DNA of 64,000 nt from Staphylococcus edaphicus (lineage in GTDB: Bacteria > Bacillota > Bacilli > Staphylococcales > Staphylococcaceae): assembly GCF_002614725.1 (NCBI RefSeq), contig NZ_MRZN01000014.1, positions 1 to 64,000 of the forward strand, written 5' to 3'. A model generated the notes under the pieces. That model saw only the letters and a list, made by a program, of their open reading frames with translations, searched no databases and was not told the origin of the DNA. The translations under genes and the position numbers were made by a program. This document shows positions 1 through 10,264 of the stretch, one piece after another. Each line of letters starts with the position of its first letter. The first letter of the stretch is position 1.

Positions 1-80
1 GCAATGTGGTTAGTAAAAGCTCCGGTAATGGTCTGAAAGACCACTACTTTTTGAAAAATAACTATATAAATAAAAATAAA

Positions 81-160
81 CAAACCTTACGCATTAATTT
101 GCGAAAGGTTTGTCAACGTTCTGAAGCGGCTTGTGATTACGTATCACAAGCCGCTTTTTA
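81..160 (+). terminator. two hairpins at the window edge, second a terminator
   Basis: A hairpin at about 83-112 (arms ccttacgca/tgcgaaagg with one mismatch) is followed by a perfect 12-bp stem (gcggcttgtgat at 126-137, paired to about 153) and five Ts. The T-tract is on the plus strand, so it ends an upstream plus-strand transcript outside the window; it may also stop pepT transcripts from the right. Confidence 0.75.
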
Positions 161-184
161 ATGGAGCATATGTTTCAAACTAAA

Positions 185-1417
185 TTAATCCTCGTAAGTA
201 TTTACAACTTCTTCTACAATGCCGACAATAACTTGGATTGCTTTTTCCATAACATCAATAGATGCATATTCAAATGGACCGTGGAAATTATCGCAACCAG
301 TAAAAATATTTGGTGTTGGTAATCCCATATATGAAAGTTGTGAACCATCTGTACCACCTCGAATAGGGGCAGTATTTGCAGGGATATCTAGTTTTTCAAA
401 AACGCGTTTCGGAATATCAATGACGTGTGGGTTTGGTTCGATTTTCTCACCCATATTGTAGTATTGATCATGGATTTCTACTTCAATAGGATCGTCTTCA
501 AAATGTGTGTTAATGTCATTTTTTATTTCAACAAGACGTTTTTTGCGTAAGTCAAATTCGTTTTTATCATGATCACGAATGATGTATTGTAAGGTTGTTT
601 TTTCAACATCGCCATTTATTTTCATTAAATGATAAAAACCTTCGTAACCTTCTGTTCTTTCAGGAACTTCATTTTGTGGCAATAAGGCATTAAACTGTTG
701 TCCTAATAAGATAGCATTAATCATAGCATCTTTTGCTGACCCTGGATGAACATTAACGCCGTGACATGTCACAATGGCTTCTGCAGCATTGAAGCTTTCA
801 TACTGTAGTTCACCATACGCACTACCGTCCATCGTGTACGCGAAGTCAGCATTGAAACGTTCAACATCAAATTCATGTGGGCCTCTTCCAATTTCTTCAT
901 CTGGTGTAAAGGCTACACGAACTTTACCATGTTTGATTTCAGGATGTGAAGTTAAGTATTTTAACGCCTCCATAATCTCAACAACTCCGGCTTTATCATC
1001 AGCACCTAACAATGATGTTCCATCTGTAATCATCAAGGTATGACCTTCGACATTTTTCATGGCAGGAAATACATCTTGGCTCAATGTGCGGTTGGTATGA
1101 CCTAGTTGAATAGGCGTGCCATCGTATTGTTCAACGATTTGCGGGTTTACATTTGTAGCGTTGAAATCTGGTGACGTATCCACATGTGCTAAAAATCCGA
1201 TAGTAGGCAAATCGATAGCTACATTACTTTCTAAAGTAGCAAATAGATACCCTTGTTCATCGATATCGGTTTCTAATCCCAAGTCAGTTAATTCATCATT
1301 TAATAAATTTAACAAGTCCCATTGTTTCTCTGTTGAAGGCGTTGTTGTAGATTCTGGATCAGATTGTGTATCGATTGTGACATATCTTGTTAGTCGTTCA
1401 ATTATATCTTGTTTCAT
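185..1417 (-). CDS. pepT: peptidase T (tripeptidase, M20 family)
   Basis: Cytosolic zinc aminopeptidase that removes the N-terminal residue of tripeptides. The 410-residue length is normal for PepT. Metal and catalytic residues of the M20 fold are visible: H78 and D80 in AHVDTSPD, D140 in GADDKAG, E174/E175 in [10 protein letters not shown]197 in TMDG and H379 in FHGPFE. An AGGGGTG ribosome site precedes the ATG. It starts 11 bp after the yjjB stop, so it is probably the last gene of a yjjP-yjjB-pepT operon. Confidence 0.96.
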   Translation of the reverse strand: MKQDIIERLTRYVTIDTQSDPESTTTPSTEKQWDLLNLLNDELTDLGLETDIDEQGYLFATLESNVAIDLPTIGFLAHVDTSPDFNATNVNPQIVEQYDGTPIQLGHTNRTLSQDVFPAMKNVEGHTLMITDGTSLLGADDKAGVVEIMEALKYLTSHPEIKHGKVRVAFTPDEEIGRGPHEFDVERFNADFAYTMDGSAYGELQYESFNAAEAIVTCHGVNVHPGSAKDAMINAILLGQQFNALLPQNEVPERTEGYEGFYHLMKINGDVEKTTLQYIIRDHDKNEFDLRKKRLVEIKNDINTHFEDDPIEVEIHDQYYNMGEKIEPNPHVIDIPKRVFEKLDIPANTAPIRGGTDGSQLSYMGLPTPNIFTGCDNFHGPFEYASIDVMEKAIQVIVGIVEEVVNTYED

Positions 1418-1428
1418 TAAAACACCCC

Positions 1429-1929
1429 TTAAGCTCTATTATTCATATTATAAGATTTTTTATATGTTTTACCATTCATTCTACCATAATGCTGTTTAAT
1501 TCGCGTATAGATATAATATATGATTTCTGCACATAAGATACCAAACGCAATTGCTCCGGAGATTAAAGTGACCTCTAAAAAGGTGTTAACGGCATGTGTA
1601 TATTGGTTACTTACAAGAAAGCGTGTTGCTTCATAAGCTAAGCCACCTGGAACTAGGGGGATAATACCTGGAACAATAAAGATGATGACGGGACGTTTAT
1701 AACGTCTACTCATAATATGACTCATAATTGCTAGAATAAAGCTACCTAGAAATGAAGCTAGCACTTTACCTAAGTCAGCATCGAAGGATAATTTATAAAT
1801 AATCCATCCCATTGCGCCAACGAACCCACAAGCTAAAAGGAGGCGTCTAGGTGCATTAAAAAGAATAGAAAATAACATTGATGCAAAAAAGCTAATGATA
1901 AACTGTAAAAAATAATAGACAATGCCCAT
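1429..1929 (-). CDS. small subunit of threonine/serine-exporter-type membrane protein (YjjB/DUF3815)
   Basis: A 166-residue integral membrane protein with about four hydrophobic helices, including the segment [17 protein letters not shown] typical of the YjjB/DUF3815 family. In ThrE-type exporters the cytoplasmic-plus-membrane half (YjjP) and this small half act together, sometimes as one fused protein. Here they are separate adjacent genes 15 bp apart. Family role is amino-acid or organic-acid export; the substrate in this organism is not shown by sequence. Confidence 0.85.
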   Translation of the reverse strand: MGIVYYFLQFIISFFASMLFSILFNAPRRLLLACGFVGAMGWIIYKLSFDADLGKVLASFLGSFILAIMSHIMSRRYKRPVIIFIVPGIIPLVPGGLAYEATRFLVSNQYTHAVNTFLEVTLISGAIAFGILCAEIIYYIYTRIKQHYGRMNGKTYKKSYNMNNRA

Positions 1930-1944
1930 ATCAACACTCCTTTT

Positions 1945-2706
1945 CTAAAAGATTAATAAGACGATAGCAACGCCGGCACCAATTGCGAATGAGGTGAGGG
2001 CCGCTTCAACACCGCGTGACATACCAGCGATTAATTCTCCAGCCATTAAATCACGGATGGCATTTGTAATCAATATACCGGGTACTAAGGGCATGACACC
2101 AGCAATGGTTATAATATCTTGATTATGAGCCCATCCAATTTTAGTGAAAAAGGCGGCTATAGCAATGACAACAGCGGCACTGATAAATTCCGAAAAGAAT
2201 TTAATTTGTATGTAGCGTTGGACATAGCTGAATGTTAAAAATGCCCCAGCACCAGCGATAATAGCAAAAACAAAATCATTAATGACGCCTCCAAACATGA
2301 ATAAGAAGAAGCCACAGGCAATAGCAGCTGCAACAAAATTCGTGATAGATGAATATTGCAAAGAAGCATGATGTAAATGTATAAGTTCAGATTTTGCTTG
2401 ATCAATATCTAATTGGTTGCTAGATATTTTACGAGATAAGCTATTAGTTAATGCAATTTTTTCTAAATCTGTTGTACGCTCACGAATTCGGATGAGCCGT
2501 GTATTAGTGCGGTTATTTAGTGAAAAAATAATTGCTGTTGATGTTACAAAGCTATATGTATCATCTAAACCATAACTTGCAGCGATTCTTGTCATTGTAT
2601 CTTCTACACGATATGTTTCAGCACCGCTTTCAAGTAAAATCCTGCCTGCAATTAGTACGACATCAATGACCTTATCTTCGTCAATAATCGTAATTGAATC
2701 TGACAT
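1945..2706 (-). CDS. large subunit of threonine/serine-exporter-type protein (YjjP/DUF1212)
   Basis: 253 residues. The N-terminal half is soluble (GAETYRVEDTM, then SFVTSTAIIFSL), and the C-terminal half is a bundle of about five membrane helices ending with GVMPLVPGILITN, which mirrors the motif in the partner. An upstream ATG adds 11 residues, but a strong GGAGGT lies 8 bp before the ATG at 2706, so I use that start. It is the first gene of the likely yjjP-yjjB-pepT operon. Function is inferred from the family only. Confidence 0.87.
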   Translation of the reverse strand: MSDSITIIDEDKVIDVVLIAGRILLESGAETYRVEDTMTRIAASYGLDDTYSFVTSTAIIFSLNNRTNTRLIRIRERTTDLEKIALTNSLSRKISSNQLDIDQAKSELIHLHHASLQYSSITNFVAAAIACGFFLFMFGGVINDFVFAIIAGAGAFLTFSYVQRYIQIKFFSEFISAAVVIAIAAFFTKIGWAHNQDIITIAGVMPLVPGILITNAIRDLMAGELIAGMSRGVEAALTSFAIGAGVAIVLLIF

Positions 2707-2740
2707 AGCTTTGCACCTCCTAAATTGTATATAGAACAAC

Positions 2741-2772
2741 TGAAAGTTTACATTGTCGAATGAAAACTTTCA
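2741..2772. promoter_or_regulatory. 9-bp inverted repeat upstream of yjjP
   Basis: TGAAAGTTT (2741-2749) and AAACTTTCA (2764-2772) form a perfect inverted repeat 14 bp apart, about 35 bp upstream of the yjjP start codon. It could be an operator or a 5' leader hairpin. No regulator is identified. Confidence 0.4.
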
Positions 2773-2942
2773 ATAGCGTGACTGACGTTGTTAATATACC
2801 AATATATATTGTAACAAATTCATTTTCATTTCAATAATGATTCAGCGCATTAGTTTAAATTTTATGAAGCATAGCTAAGTAAATCATGATGAGCGATGCA
2901 TCAATGTAATCAATGATGTAATAACAATAGGTAAAAAATAAA

Positions 2943-2976
2943 ACTACCAACAAATTTTACATCACTTGTTGGTAGT
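2943..2976 (-). terminator. terminator of gdpS
   Basis: An 11-bp perfect stem (actaccaacaa/ttgttggtagt) with a 12-nt loop. On the minus strand it is followed by a T-rich tract, about 30 bp after the gdpS stop. The remaining stretch to 2742 shows no gene. Confidence 0.8.
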
Positions 2977-3008
2977 CACTTTACATCTCTGGACCTATCG
3001 TTTAATCG

Positions 3009-4079
3009 CTATAATTTAACAATGGGGTTAAACATAACTTGATTACGTCCTTCATTCTTAGCCATATGTAGCATATCATCTGCAATCTTAAATACTTTAC
3101 GTTGAGATTTGTAATCTTCTGTTGTCAGATAACCCACACCAATAGATACAGATAATTTAATCACTTCTTTATTAGGTAAGTGGAACGTTGATTGTTCGAC
3201 ACCACCACGAATACTTTCACTTAATTTGACGCATTGATCTAAAGTATAATCATACAAAACAATAGAAAATTCTTCACCGCCATTACGATAAATACTAAAT
3301 TGTTGTGGTACATAGTTTTTTAGCAATTGAGCAACTTGTCTCAATACAGCGTCGCCAGACTTATGTGAATACGTATCGTTTACATCTTTGAACCCATCGA
3401 TATCGATAAGTAATAATCCTAGACTTTGATTATTTTCTTCAGAAATGCGCGCCGTTTCATTTAAATGTCTATCGAATTCTTTGACGTTACCTAATCCAGT
3501 TAAATAATCAACTTTATCTTCATTCTCATAGCGATTGACTAACGAGAAGAAATGCCATATATCAACAAACGTAATGGACGACGTTATTGTTAATACAAAT
3601 GAGATAGGGATTAAAAATAATACCTCTGTAATTTCGTAATATGGACTAATTAATGATAAAATTGCAAAAATAACTAATGTAATCGTATTAAGTATTTGTA
3701 GCGAAATAATATCACTTTGTTTTAAGAAGGGTCCGATAGCACCAATGATGCCTGCAATTACAATGAATATCATAGCAGTAATGATGGTGTAATCCCCAAT
3801 CAGAACATTTACTAAGCCTACGATGAAGGCGGATAATATAGTGTAAAACATGTTCGTATATCTACCTAAAAATAAAATAGGCACGAAGGATAAATAGAGT
3901 GTATACTCATTTAATATAGGTACGGGGTACGCAGATAGTAAGAGTGCTACTATCGTCATTAAAACAGTGACATATTCTTTTGAAAATACCATAATTTTAT
4001 TTTCTGAGTACTGTAGTCGATGGAATAAATAAATACCAGCTACGGTAACAGAAATATTATAGATAATAGCTTCAAACAT
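3009..4079 (-). CDS. gdpS: GGDEF-domain membrane protein GdpS
   Basis: 356 residues: about five or six N-terminal membrane helices (residues 1-180, 5TMR-LYT type), then a GGDEF domain (about 190-350). The active-site signature is GGEEF at 267-271, preceded by [10 protein letters not shown]. It is a diguanylate-cyclase-fold protein. In staphylococci it is the conserved GGDEF protein; published work on S. aureus and S. epidermidis GdpS links it to biofilm and virulence control, apparently without c-di-GMP signalling. AAGGAGTG precedes the ATG. It is monocistronic with its own terminator. Confidence 0.92.
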   Translation of the reverse strand: MFEAIIYNISVTVAGIYLFHRLQYSENKIMVFSKEYVTVLMTIVALLLSAYPVPILNEYTLYLSFVPILFLGRYTNMFYTILSAFIVGLVNVLIGDYTIITAMIFIVIAGIIGAIGPFLKQSDIISLQILNTITLVIFAILSLISPYYEITEVLFLIPISFVLTITSSITFVDIWHFFSLVNRYENEDKVDYLTGLGNVKEFDRHLNETARISEENNQSLGLLLIDIDGFKDVNDTYSHKSGDAVLRQVAQLLKNYVPQQFSIYRNGGEEFSIVLYDYTLDQCVKLSESIRGGVEQSTFHLPNKEVIKLSVSIGVGYLTTEDYKSQRKVFKIADDMLHMAKNEGRNQVMFNPIVKL

Positions 4080-4478
4080 TTTTTATTTACACTCCTTTAA
4101 ATAAGCACTTAGTTATTGTAAGTGAAAACTTACAATTTGTCATCATAAGGTGAATAGAAATTTCTAACATTCACTTAATATTCATGTTAGAATTATTTTT
4201 TAGTGAGCATATGAGACATTCACTGAGATAAATTAAATAATATCCGGTTATATAACTCATTTATTATCGCACTTCTAGTTGTATAAGTAAAAGCCTATAG
4301 GGTATTATTAAGTTATGTAAAAATCGTCAACTGTGTATATGACTTTATGATTACTAGGAAATATTAAAGTAGTTTTCTATTTAAAACACAAATATTTATG
4401 AGTTAATGAATTAAATATTTTCAACATAAGACTTTGAAATTTAAAATAATTAAGAACCATATTAATGAAGGTGAACTG
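4080..4478. promoter_or_regulatory. divergent gdpS/tagO intergenic region
   Basis: About 400 bp without a gene, between divergently transcribed gdpS and tagO. It holds an 8-bp inverted repeat (ATTGTAAG 4115-4122, CTTACAAT 4129-4136) close to the gdpS start and a second AT-rich dyad around 4149-4177 (gtgaat...attcac around AGAAATTTCT). Promoters for both genes must lie here. I cannot assign them confidently in such AT-rich DNA. Confidence 0.45.
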
Positions 4479-5534
4479 ATGTATACATTATTATTAATCA
4501 TTTTTTCAATGATAGTCAGTTTAATACTTACACCAATAGTTATAAAAGTTTCGCATAAATTAGGGATTGTAGATCAACCGAATTTTAGGAAGGTACATAC
4601 TAAGCCGATTTCAGTACTTGGTGGAACTGTGATACTCTTGTCATTTTTAGTTGGAATTTGGCTAGGACATCCTATAGAAACTGAGGTCAAGCCTCTCGTT
4701 ATTGGATCTGTATTAATCTACTTGGTCGGTCTCATAGATGATATCTATGATTTGAAACCAATTATGAAATTATTAGGCCAAGTCATTGCGGCGTTAGTCG
4801 TTGTTTACTATGGTGTGACGATTGATTTTATTTCACTGCCAATTGGTCCAACGATACATTTCGGTATATTTGGTATTCCAATTACAGTGATTTGGATCGT
4901 TGCCATTACGAATGCGATAAATTTAATCGATGGGTTAGATGGTCTAGCATCTGGTGTGTCTATGATTGCATTGATGACAATTGGCTTTATAGCAATATTA
5001 CAAGCAAATATATTTATTATGATGATTTGTAGTGTTTTAATCGGAGCACTACTCGGATTTTTATTCTTCAATTTCCATCCAGCAAAAATCTTTTTAGGCG
5101 ATAGTGGTGCACTATTAGTAGGATTTATTGTAGGATTTCTATCATTGCTTGGGTTTAAAAATATTACATTTGTATCATTATTCTTCCCAATCGTTATCCT
5201 AGCTGTACCATTTATTGATACACTATTTGCGATGATTCGTCGAGTGAAGAAAGGTCAGCATATTATGCAAGCCGATAAATCTCATTTACATCACAAATTT
5301 TTAGAATTAGGATATTCACATCGACAAACGGTTATGTTGATTTATTCCATAGCGATACTCTTTAGTCTTTCCAGTATTATTTTATATTTATCGCAACCGT
5401 GGGGCGTGCTCATGATGTTAATTCTGATTTTAATTACAATTGAGTTAATTGTTGAATTTACAGGATTAATCGATGATGATTATAGACCATTGTTAAAATT
5501 AATAGAAAATAAAGAGCACAATAAAGATGAATAA
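4479..5534 (+). CDS. tagO: undecaprenyl-phosphate GlcNAc-1-phosphate transferase TagO (llm)
   Basis: Integral membrane enzyme that moves GlcNAc-1-phosphate from UDP-GlcNAc to undecaprenyl phosphate, the first step of wall teichoic acid synthesis. From the ATG at 4479 it is 351 residues, the length of S. aureus TagO; an upstream in-frame ATG (4434) has no good ribosome site, whereas AAGGTG precedes 4479. About ten or eleven membrane helices. Family motifs: D87-D88 in LIDDIYDL, NAINLIDGLDGL near 145-156, GDSGALLVGF, and HLHHK in the last cytosolic loop. In S. aureus it is also known as llm, which affects lysis rate and methicillin resistance. Confidence 0.95.
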   Translation: MYTLLLIIFSMIVSLILTPIVIKVSHKLGIVDQPNFRKVHTKPISVLGGTVILLSFLVGIWLGHPIETEVKPLVIGSVLIYLVGLIDDIYDLKPIMKLLGQVIAALVVVYYGVTIDFISLPIGPTIHFGIFGIPITVIWIVAITNAINLIDGLDGLASGVSMIALMTIGFIAILQANIFIMMICSVLIGALLGFLFFNFHPAKIFLGDSGALLVGFIVGFLSLLGFKNITFVSLFFPIVILAVPFIDTLFAMIRRVKKGQHIMQADKSHLHHKFLELGYSHRQTVMLIYSIAILFSLSSIILYLSQPWGVLMMLILILITIELIVEFTGLIDDDYRPLLKLIENKEHNKDE

Positions 5535-5551
5535 TAATGCGATGAAATTTG

Positions 5552-5590
5552 AAACCGACAATTCAGTCATAGCTGGATTGTCGGTTTTTT
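5552..5590 (+). terminator. terminator of tagO
   Basis: An 11-bp stem (aaaccgacaat/attgtcggttt) followed by a T-run, just after the tagO stop. Confidence 0.9.
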
Positions 5591-5644
5591 AGTCATTGAG
5601 TTGCTTACCTCAAAATGAAATAGGGACAGAGTTTGTTCTGTTGT

Positions 5645-6286
5645 TTACTCCGTTACAATATCAAAAGGCAATCGCATCATTGCGTATTCCTTCAAATCAT
5701 AACTCCCAGACGTTGTCCTATTTAAAAATGCAATAAAATCATCATAATCAGACGCGACGACATCTATTTGATAACGTACTTTGTCTGTGTAACTTTGTGT
5801 GTTTAATAAATAGGGCGTACGTTCAAGTTCGTATTCAAATTTTCCTGTTAAGTCATAGTTAATCGTTACATATGTAGGTATAGCTGATCTTAGTTCTACA
5901 CGGCCGATATCATAGATAACATCTCTAACAGCACCACTATAAGCGCGAATAAGACCGCCTCCACCTAATTTAATACCACCAAAATAACGTGTAACAACGA
6001 CACAAGCATTGTGAATTTCTAATTTTTTTAAAATATCTAACATGGGTACGCCAGCAGTACCGCTTGGTTCTCCGTCATCATTGGCTTTTTGTATATTCAT
6101 TTGGTCACCGATTGTGTATGCAGAGCAATGATGGGTTGCTTCACGGTGTTGTGTCTTCACTTGATTAATAAAAGCTTTGGCCTCGTCTTCCGATTTAACA
6201 GGTTTAATATGTGCAATAAAGCGAGATTTACTTATGACATTTTCGATTGAATGTTCTGCTTTAATCGTTACAATTGCGTCTTCCAT
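5645..6286 (-). CDS. YigZ/IMPACT family protein (UPF0029)
   Basis: 213 residues. The N-terminal IMPACT domain carries the signature DDGEPSGTAG and RYFGGIKLGGGGLIRAYSGA, followed by a C-terminal DUF1949-type domain. Eukaryotic IMPACT binds GCN1; bacterial YigZ members may act in translation or proline-peptide metabolism, but the role is unproven. GGAGGG lies before the ATG. It is monocistronic and convergent with tagO. Confidence 0.88.
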   Translation of the reverse strand: MEDAIVTIKAEHSIENVISKSRFIAHIKPVKSEDEAKAFINQVKTQHREATHHCSAYTIGDQMNIQKANDDGEPSGTAGVPMLDILKKLEIHNACVVVTRYFGGIKLGGGGLIRAYSGAVRDVIYDIGRVELRSAIPTYVTINYDLTGKFEYELERTPYLLNTQSYTDKVRYQIDVVASDYDDFIAFLNRTTSGSYDLKEYAMMRLPFDIVTE

Positions 6287-6451
6287 GTGTAACCCTCCAA
6301 TTAGCTAGTGGTGTAATTTCTAATTTAACTTTGTTTAAATTATTATCTAGTATTATACACTGTATTGAAATGTAGAATAAATGTTAAAATAAATTTTCTT
6401 TTCGCTAAAAATAAGGTAATATGGTTGTGAGTATAATTGAGGAGGATTATG

Positions 6452-7315
6452 ATGAAGATTGCTGTCTTGACAGATTCAACGAGTTATCTATCTCAAACGT
6501 TAATTGACAAATATAATATAAAAATTGCACCACTCAGCGTAACATTTGATAGTGGTGAGAATTATGTTGAGAATGCATCCATATCTACAGATGAATTTTA
6601 TGAACGTATGAAGACATCTGCGACAATTCCAACTACGAGCCAGCCCGCAATCGGAGATTTTCTAGAAAACTTTGAGCAATTACGTGAAGAAGGATACACA
6701 GATGTGATTTGTGTATTCTTGTCCTCTGGAATCAGTGGTTGTTATCAAACTGCGACACAAGCTGGGGAAATGGTGACAGGCATTGATGTGCATACTTTTG
6801 ACTCTAAGTTAGCTGCAATGGTCGAAGGTGGTTATGTCCTTAAAGCAATAGAAATGATAGAAGAAGGTTTTAAGCCAAAGGAAATCATTGAAACACTACA
6901 TTCAATCCGAGAAGTTACGGGTGCAGTATTAATGGTAGACGATTTGAAAAATCTACAAAAAAGTGGTCGCATAACAGGTGCGCAAGCATGGATTGGAACG
7001 TTGTTGAAGATGAAACCAGTACTGAAATTCGACAATGGTAAAATCGTTCCAGACGAAAAAGTGAGAACGAAAAAAAGAGCTTTACGCAAAATGATAGAAA
7101 AAGTGATACATGAGGTGGAAGACTTTGACGAAGTTACACTTTTTGTAATTGAAGGTGATATTCCAGAAGATTCAGATTGGATTCAGCAAGAATTAGAAGA
7201 ACATTATCCTCAATACAAACTTTATCGCTCTAGCTTTGGACCTGTAATTGCCGCACATTTAGGGTCTGGTGGTATTGGTTTAGGTTATATCGGAAGCACT
7301 ATTCGTACAGATTAA
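6452..7315 (+). CDS. fakB1: DegV-fold fatty-acid-binding protein FakB1
   Basis: 287 residues. It binds a free fatty acid and presents it to the kinase FakA, giving acyl-phosphate for phospholipid synthesis. DegV features are clear: an N-terminal TDSTSYL lipid-head-group motif, [18 protein letters not shown] and a C-terminal [17 protein letters not shown]. The start at 6452 lies 6 bp after GGAGG; ATG 6449 would add one residue, and the TTG at 6437 overlaps the ribosome site. From memory S. aureus FakB1 clearly differs at many positions, one reason to think the host is another species. Confidence 0.9.
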   Translation: MKIAVLTDSTSYLSQTLIDKYNIKIAPLSVTFDSGENYVENASISTDEFYERMKTSATIPTTSQPAIGDFLENFEQLREEGYTDVICVFLSSGISGCYQTATQAGEMVTGIDVHTFDSKLAAMVEGGYVLKAIEMIEEGFKPKEIIETLHSIREVTGAVLMVDDLKNLQKSGRITGAQAWIGTLLKMKPVLKFDNGKIVPDEKVRTKKRALRKMIEKVIHEVEDFDEVTLFVIEGDIPEDSDWIQQELEEHYPQYKLYRSSFGPVIAAHLGSGGIGLGYIGSTIRTD

Positions 7316-7339
7316 GTGATAAATAAAATGGAGACATGT

Positions 7340-7369
7340 CATGCCGTATTAGGTATGGCATGTTTTTTT
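7340..7369 (+). terminator. terminator between fakB1 and comFA, abutting the comFA ribosome site
   Basis: Nine-bp stem (catgccgta/tatggcatg, one G-T pair) followed by seven Ts. The T-run ends immediately before GGAGGT (7370-7375), the only good ribosome site for comFA. Confidence 0.85.
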
Positions 7370-8672
7370 GGAGGTAAGACAAATAAAATATTACGGGCGA
7401 CTTATTTCAGATAAAACGCTAGTGACTAATGAAATCATCGACAAAATCTCAACAGGTGTTATAAAAAAGGATGGTGTTTGGAATTGTTTGCAATGTCATA
7501 CGAAACAGTCACACCATTTTTATAAATATAATTCACCATTTTTAAATAAAGAGATAGTATATTGTAGACATTGTATTAATTTAGGAAGAATGGATAATAT
7601 AAATCTTATCTTTTTCGTTAAATCAAAAAATGTTATTTCCCAGGGAATATATCACTTGGACTTTCAACTTTCTGAACAACAGGCATTTGCATCTTCAATA
7701 ATTGTACAAGCTATCAAAGCCTATGAATGCAAAATACTCTATGCAGTTACTGGTGCTGGTAAAACAGAAATGGTTTTTGAAGGTATTCAATATGCGCGTA
7801 GTCATGGTTATAACATTGCCATTGTATCCCCTAGAGTAGATGTAGTGATTGAAATAAGTATAAGAATTAAAAAAGCCTTTTCTTTTGAACAGATAGATGT
7901 ACTTTATCAGGGACAAATGCAACGCTTTGATGGGCATTTTGTCATTGCAACAGTGCATCAGTTATATCGCTTCAAGAGACATTTCGATTTGATTATTGTG
8001 GATGAAGTAGATGCATTTCCATTAACAATGGATTTATCGTTACAAGCAGCAGTGAAGCATGCTTCAAAAGTTAGACACGCTCATATATTTATGACTGCTA
8101 CACCGCCCCGTCATTTATTAAAGACAATGAATGAATCAGATATCATCACTTTACCCGCTAGGTTTCATAGGCACCCATTACCTGTGCCTCGTTTTAAATA
8201 TTTCAAATTAAAGCAACATAAACAACAATATACGCTGTTAAACATTTTAAATAGACAAATCGAGGCTGGACGATATACCCTTGTATTTTTCGATAATATC
8301 GATTTGATGAAAGCAGTGTATCTAAACTACAAAAAAGAAATAAATGCATTAACATATGTACATAGTGAAGATGCACTAAGATTTGAAAAAATAAATGATT
8401 TAAGAAAAGGAACGTATTCAGTTGTTTTCACCACAACGATTTTAGAACGCGGATTTACGATGTCCAACTTAGATGTCATTGTATGTAATAGTCAACTTTT
8501 TAATATGAGTGCATTGATACAAATGGCTGGTAGAGTTGGGCGAATGAAATCTGATCCAACGGGACTTGTATTATTTTTACATGAAGGTATAACCTTGAAT
8601 ATGCTCAAAGCTCGGAAGCATATTTTAAAAATGAACCGTTTAGCAATTGAAAAGCGGTGGATTGATGGCTAG
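7368..8672 (+). CDS. comFA: competence helicase ComFA (start codon uncertain)
   Basis: ATP-dependent helicase-like motor that helps draw single-stranded DNA into the cell during natural transformation. A Cys4 zinc site (CLQCH and CRHC), Walker A GAGKTE, Walker B IIVDEVDAFP, TATPP and GRVGRM are visible. The start is unusual: GGAGGT (7370-7375) overlaps the only in-frame TTG (7368), while the codon at ideal distance (7383) is ATA and the next GTG is at 7422. I give the TTG as the outer limit; initiation at ATA 7383 or GTG 7422 (about 416 residues) is possible. It overlaps comFC by 8 bp. Confidence 0.88.
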   Translation: MEVRQIKYYGRLISDKTLVTNEIIDKISTGVIKKDGVWNCLQCHTKQSHHFYKYNSPFLNKEIVYCRHCINLGRMDNINLIFFVKSKNVISQGIYHLDFQLSEQQAFASSIIVQAIKAYECKILYAVTGAGKTEMVFEGIQYARSHGYNIAIVSPRVDVVIEISIRIKKAFSFEQIDVLYQGQMQRFDGHFVIATVHQLYRFKRHFDLIIVDEVDAFPLTMDLSLQAAVKHASKVRHAHIFMTATPPRHLLKTMNESDIITLPARFHRHPLPVPRFKYFKLKQHKQQYTLLNILNRQIEAGRYTLVFFDNIDLMKAVYLNYKKEINALTYVHSEDALRFEKINDLRKGTYSVVFTTTILERGFTMSNLDVIVCNSQLFNMSALIQMAGRVGRMKSDPTGLVLFLHEGITLNMLKARKHILKMNRLAIEKRWIDG

Positions 8673-9336
8673 ATGTATACAATGCGATCATAATATTATA
8701 GAAACATTCAATGCACTTAATTTTTATAAAAAATCGTTGAAAATTTGTGAGAATTGCTTACAACAATGGGAAGAAAACAAAATAACTACAGATGGACGTT
8801 GTCCAAGATGTTTAAAATTACTTGAACAAGATGAACATGATTGTTTAGATTGTGCTTTCTTAGCTACTAAATTTCAATTAATGAATCAATTATATTGTCA
8901 ATATCAATATAAAGGTGTTGTGAAACAGCTTATCCACCAATATAAGTTTTTGAAGGATGTTGCAATTTGTGAAATTCTGGCAGATCGTCTTAGGTTACCC
9001 ACTGAGCAGTATGATTTAATCATCCCTGTACCGTCACCTTTAGAAAGAGACATTAATCGCACCTTCAATCCAGTTGTTTGCGTGTTAGATAAAAAGAAAG
9101 TACCATACCTGTCCATTTTACAAACGCATGTAAGACCTAAACAATCCTTATTAGGCAAACTACACAGAGCGCGATTAGATAATCCATTCGAAATTTCTAA
9201 AAACATTAACTTGGAAGATAAAAACATTTTGCTTGTTGATGACATTTACACTACAGGCTTAACGGTTCATCACGCGATTGACACATTATATGTGAGAAAA
9301 ATCAGAAAATTCGATGTGTTTACGTTTGCACGGTAG
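8665..9336 (+). CDS. comFC: ComFC, phosphoribosyltransferase-fold competence protein
   Basis: 223 residues from ATG 8665, which overlaps the end of comFA, so the two are co-translated. The N-terminal zinc-ribbon region has four CxxC pairs (CIQC, CENC, CPRC, CLDC). The C-terminal PRTase domain carries the PRPP-binding motif ILLVDDIYTTGLT. It works with ComFA and DprA in DNA uptake; it is not thought to be a metabolic PRTase. hpf follows about 66 bp downstream. Confidence 0.9.
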   Translation: MARCIQCDHNIIETFNALNFYKKSLKICENCLQQWEENKITTDGRCPRCLKLLEQDEHDCLDCAFLATKFQLMNQLYCQYQYKGVVKQLIHQYKFLKDVAICEILADRLRLPTEQYDLIIPVPSPLERDINRTFNPVVCVLDKKKVPYLSILQTHVRPKQSLLGKLHRARLDNPFEISKNINLEDKNILLVDDIYTTGLTVHHAIDTLYVRKIRKFDVFTFAR

Positions 9337-9402
9337 GTCAAACGTGGTATGATACTAGTAAGCAATATTACCAATATAGCGGTTTTAAAGGAGTCGATTA
9401 TT

Positions 9403-9969
9403 ATGATCAGATTTGAAATTCACGGAGAGAACCTCACTATTACTGATGCGATTCGCAACTATATTGAGGAGAAAATTGGTAAATTAGAACGTTATTTTAA
9501 CGATGTGCCTAATGCAACAGCACATGTAAAAGTTAAAACGTACCAAAATTCAGCGACTAAAATCGAAGTAACTATTCCATTGAAAAATGTTACATTACGA
9601 GCTGAAGAACGTAACGATGATTTGTATGCAGGTATTGATTTAATAAACAATAAACTTGAAAGACAAGTTAGAAAATACAAAACACGTGTAAATCGTAGAA
9701 ATAGAAATCGTGGTGAGCAAGAAGCATTTGCATCACTACCAGAAGAAAAAGAAGCAATCGAAATTCAAAATGATGACACGGACAATGAAATTGAAATCAT
9801 TCGTGCGAAGAACTTCAGTTTAAAACCAATGGATTCCGAAGAGGCAGTGCTTCAAATGGATCTGTTAGGACATGATTTCTTTATCTTCACAGACAGAGAA
9901 ACAGATGGTACAAGCATCGTATATAAACGAAAAGATGGGAAATATGGTTTGATAGAAACAACTGAATAA
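9403..9969 (+). CDS. hpf: long-form hibernation-promoting factor HPF
   Basis: 188 residues. The N-terminal S30AE domain (about 1-100) blocks the decoding channel of 30S subunits. The C-terminal dimerisation domain (about 130-188, ending GKYGLIETT) pairs two 70S ribosomes into 100S particles. This long form is the one used by Firmicutes. ATG 9403 follows AAAGGAG by 9 bp; the longer open frame upstream has no ribosome site. A terminator follows. Confidence 0.95.
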   Translation: MIRFEIHGENLTITDAIRNYIEEKIGKLERYFNDVPNATAHVKVKTYQNSATKIEVTIPLKNVTLRAEERNDDLYAGIDLINNKLERQVRKYKTRVNRRNRNRGEQEAFASLPEEKEAIEIQNDDTDNEIEIIRAKNFSLKPMDSEEAVLQMDLLGHDFFIFTDRETDGTSIVYKRKDGKYGLIETTE

Positions 9970-9999
9970 TACTTTTAATTAAAGTAGTTTCTGTATTGT

Positions 10000-10038
10000 A
10001 GCGTTCACGATTATGTTAAATCGTGGACGCTCATTTTT
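10000..10038 (+). terminator. terminator of hpf
   Basis: Stem of about 12 bp (agcgttcacgat/atcgtggacgct, one G-T pair) followed by a T-run. The rest of the stretch to 10264 is AT-rich leader of secA without a visible gene. Confidence 0.9.
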
Positions 10039-10264
10039 TGCTATGTTACTATGAAATAATTTGAAAGTGATGTAGGTATTTGTGTATATTTTTATTGAAC
10101 AAGATGATAATCAAACGTTTTAATATAAATAGAAATGTAAATAAGCATGAAGGATAATTTCAATCGAAGTATTTTAAATAAGTCAATAAGTGTAAATTTA
10201 AGCTTATAAATGATATCATAAGTTGTTGTAAGCGAAGAGTTATAAAGCTAAAGGAGCGAACAGA

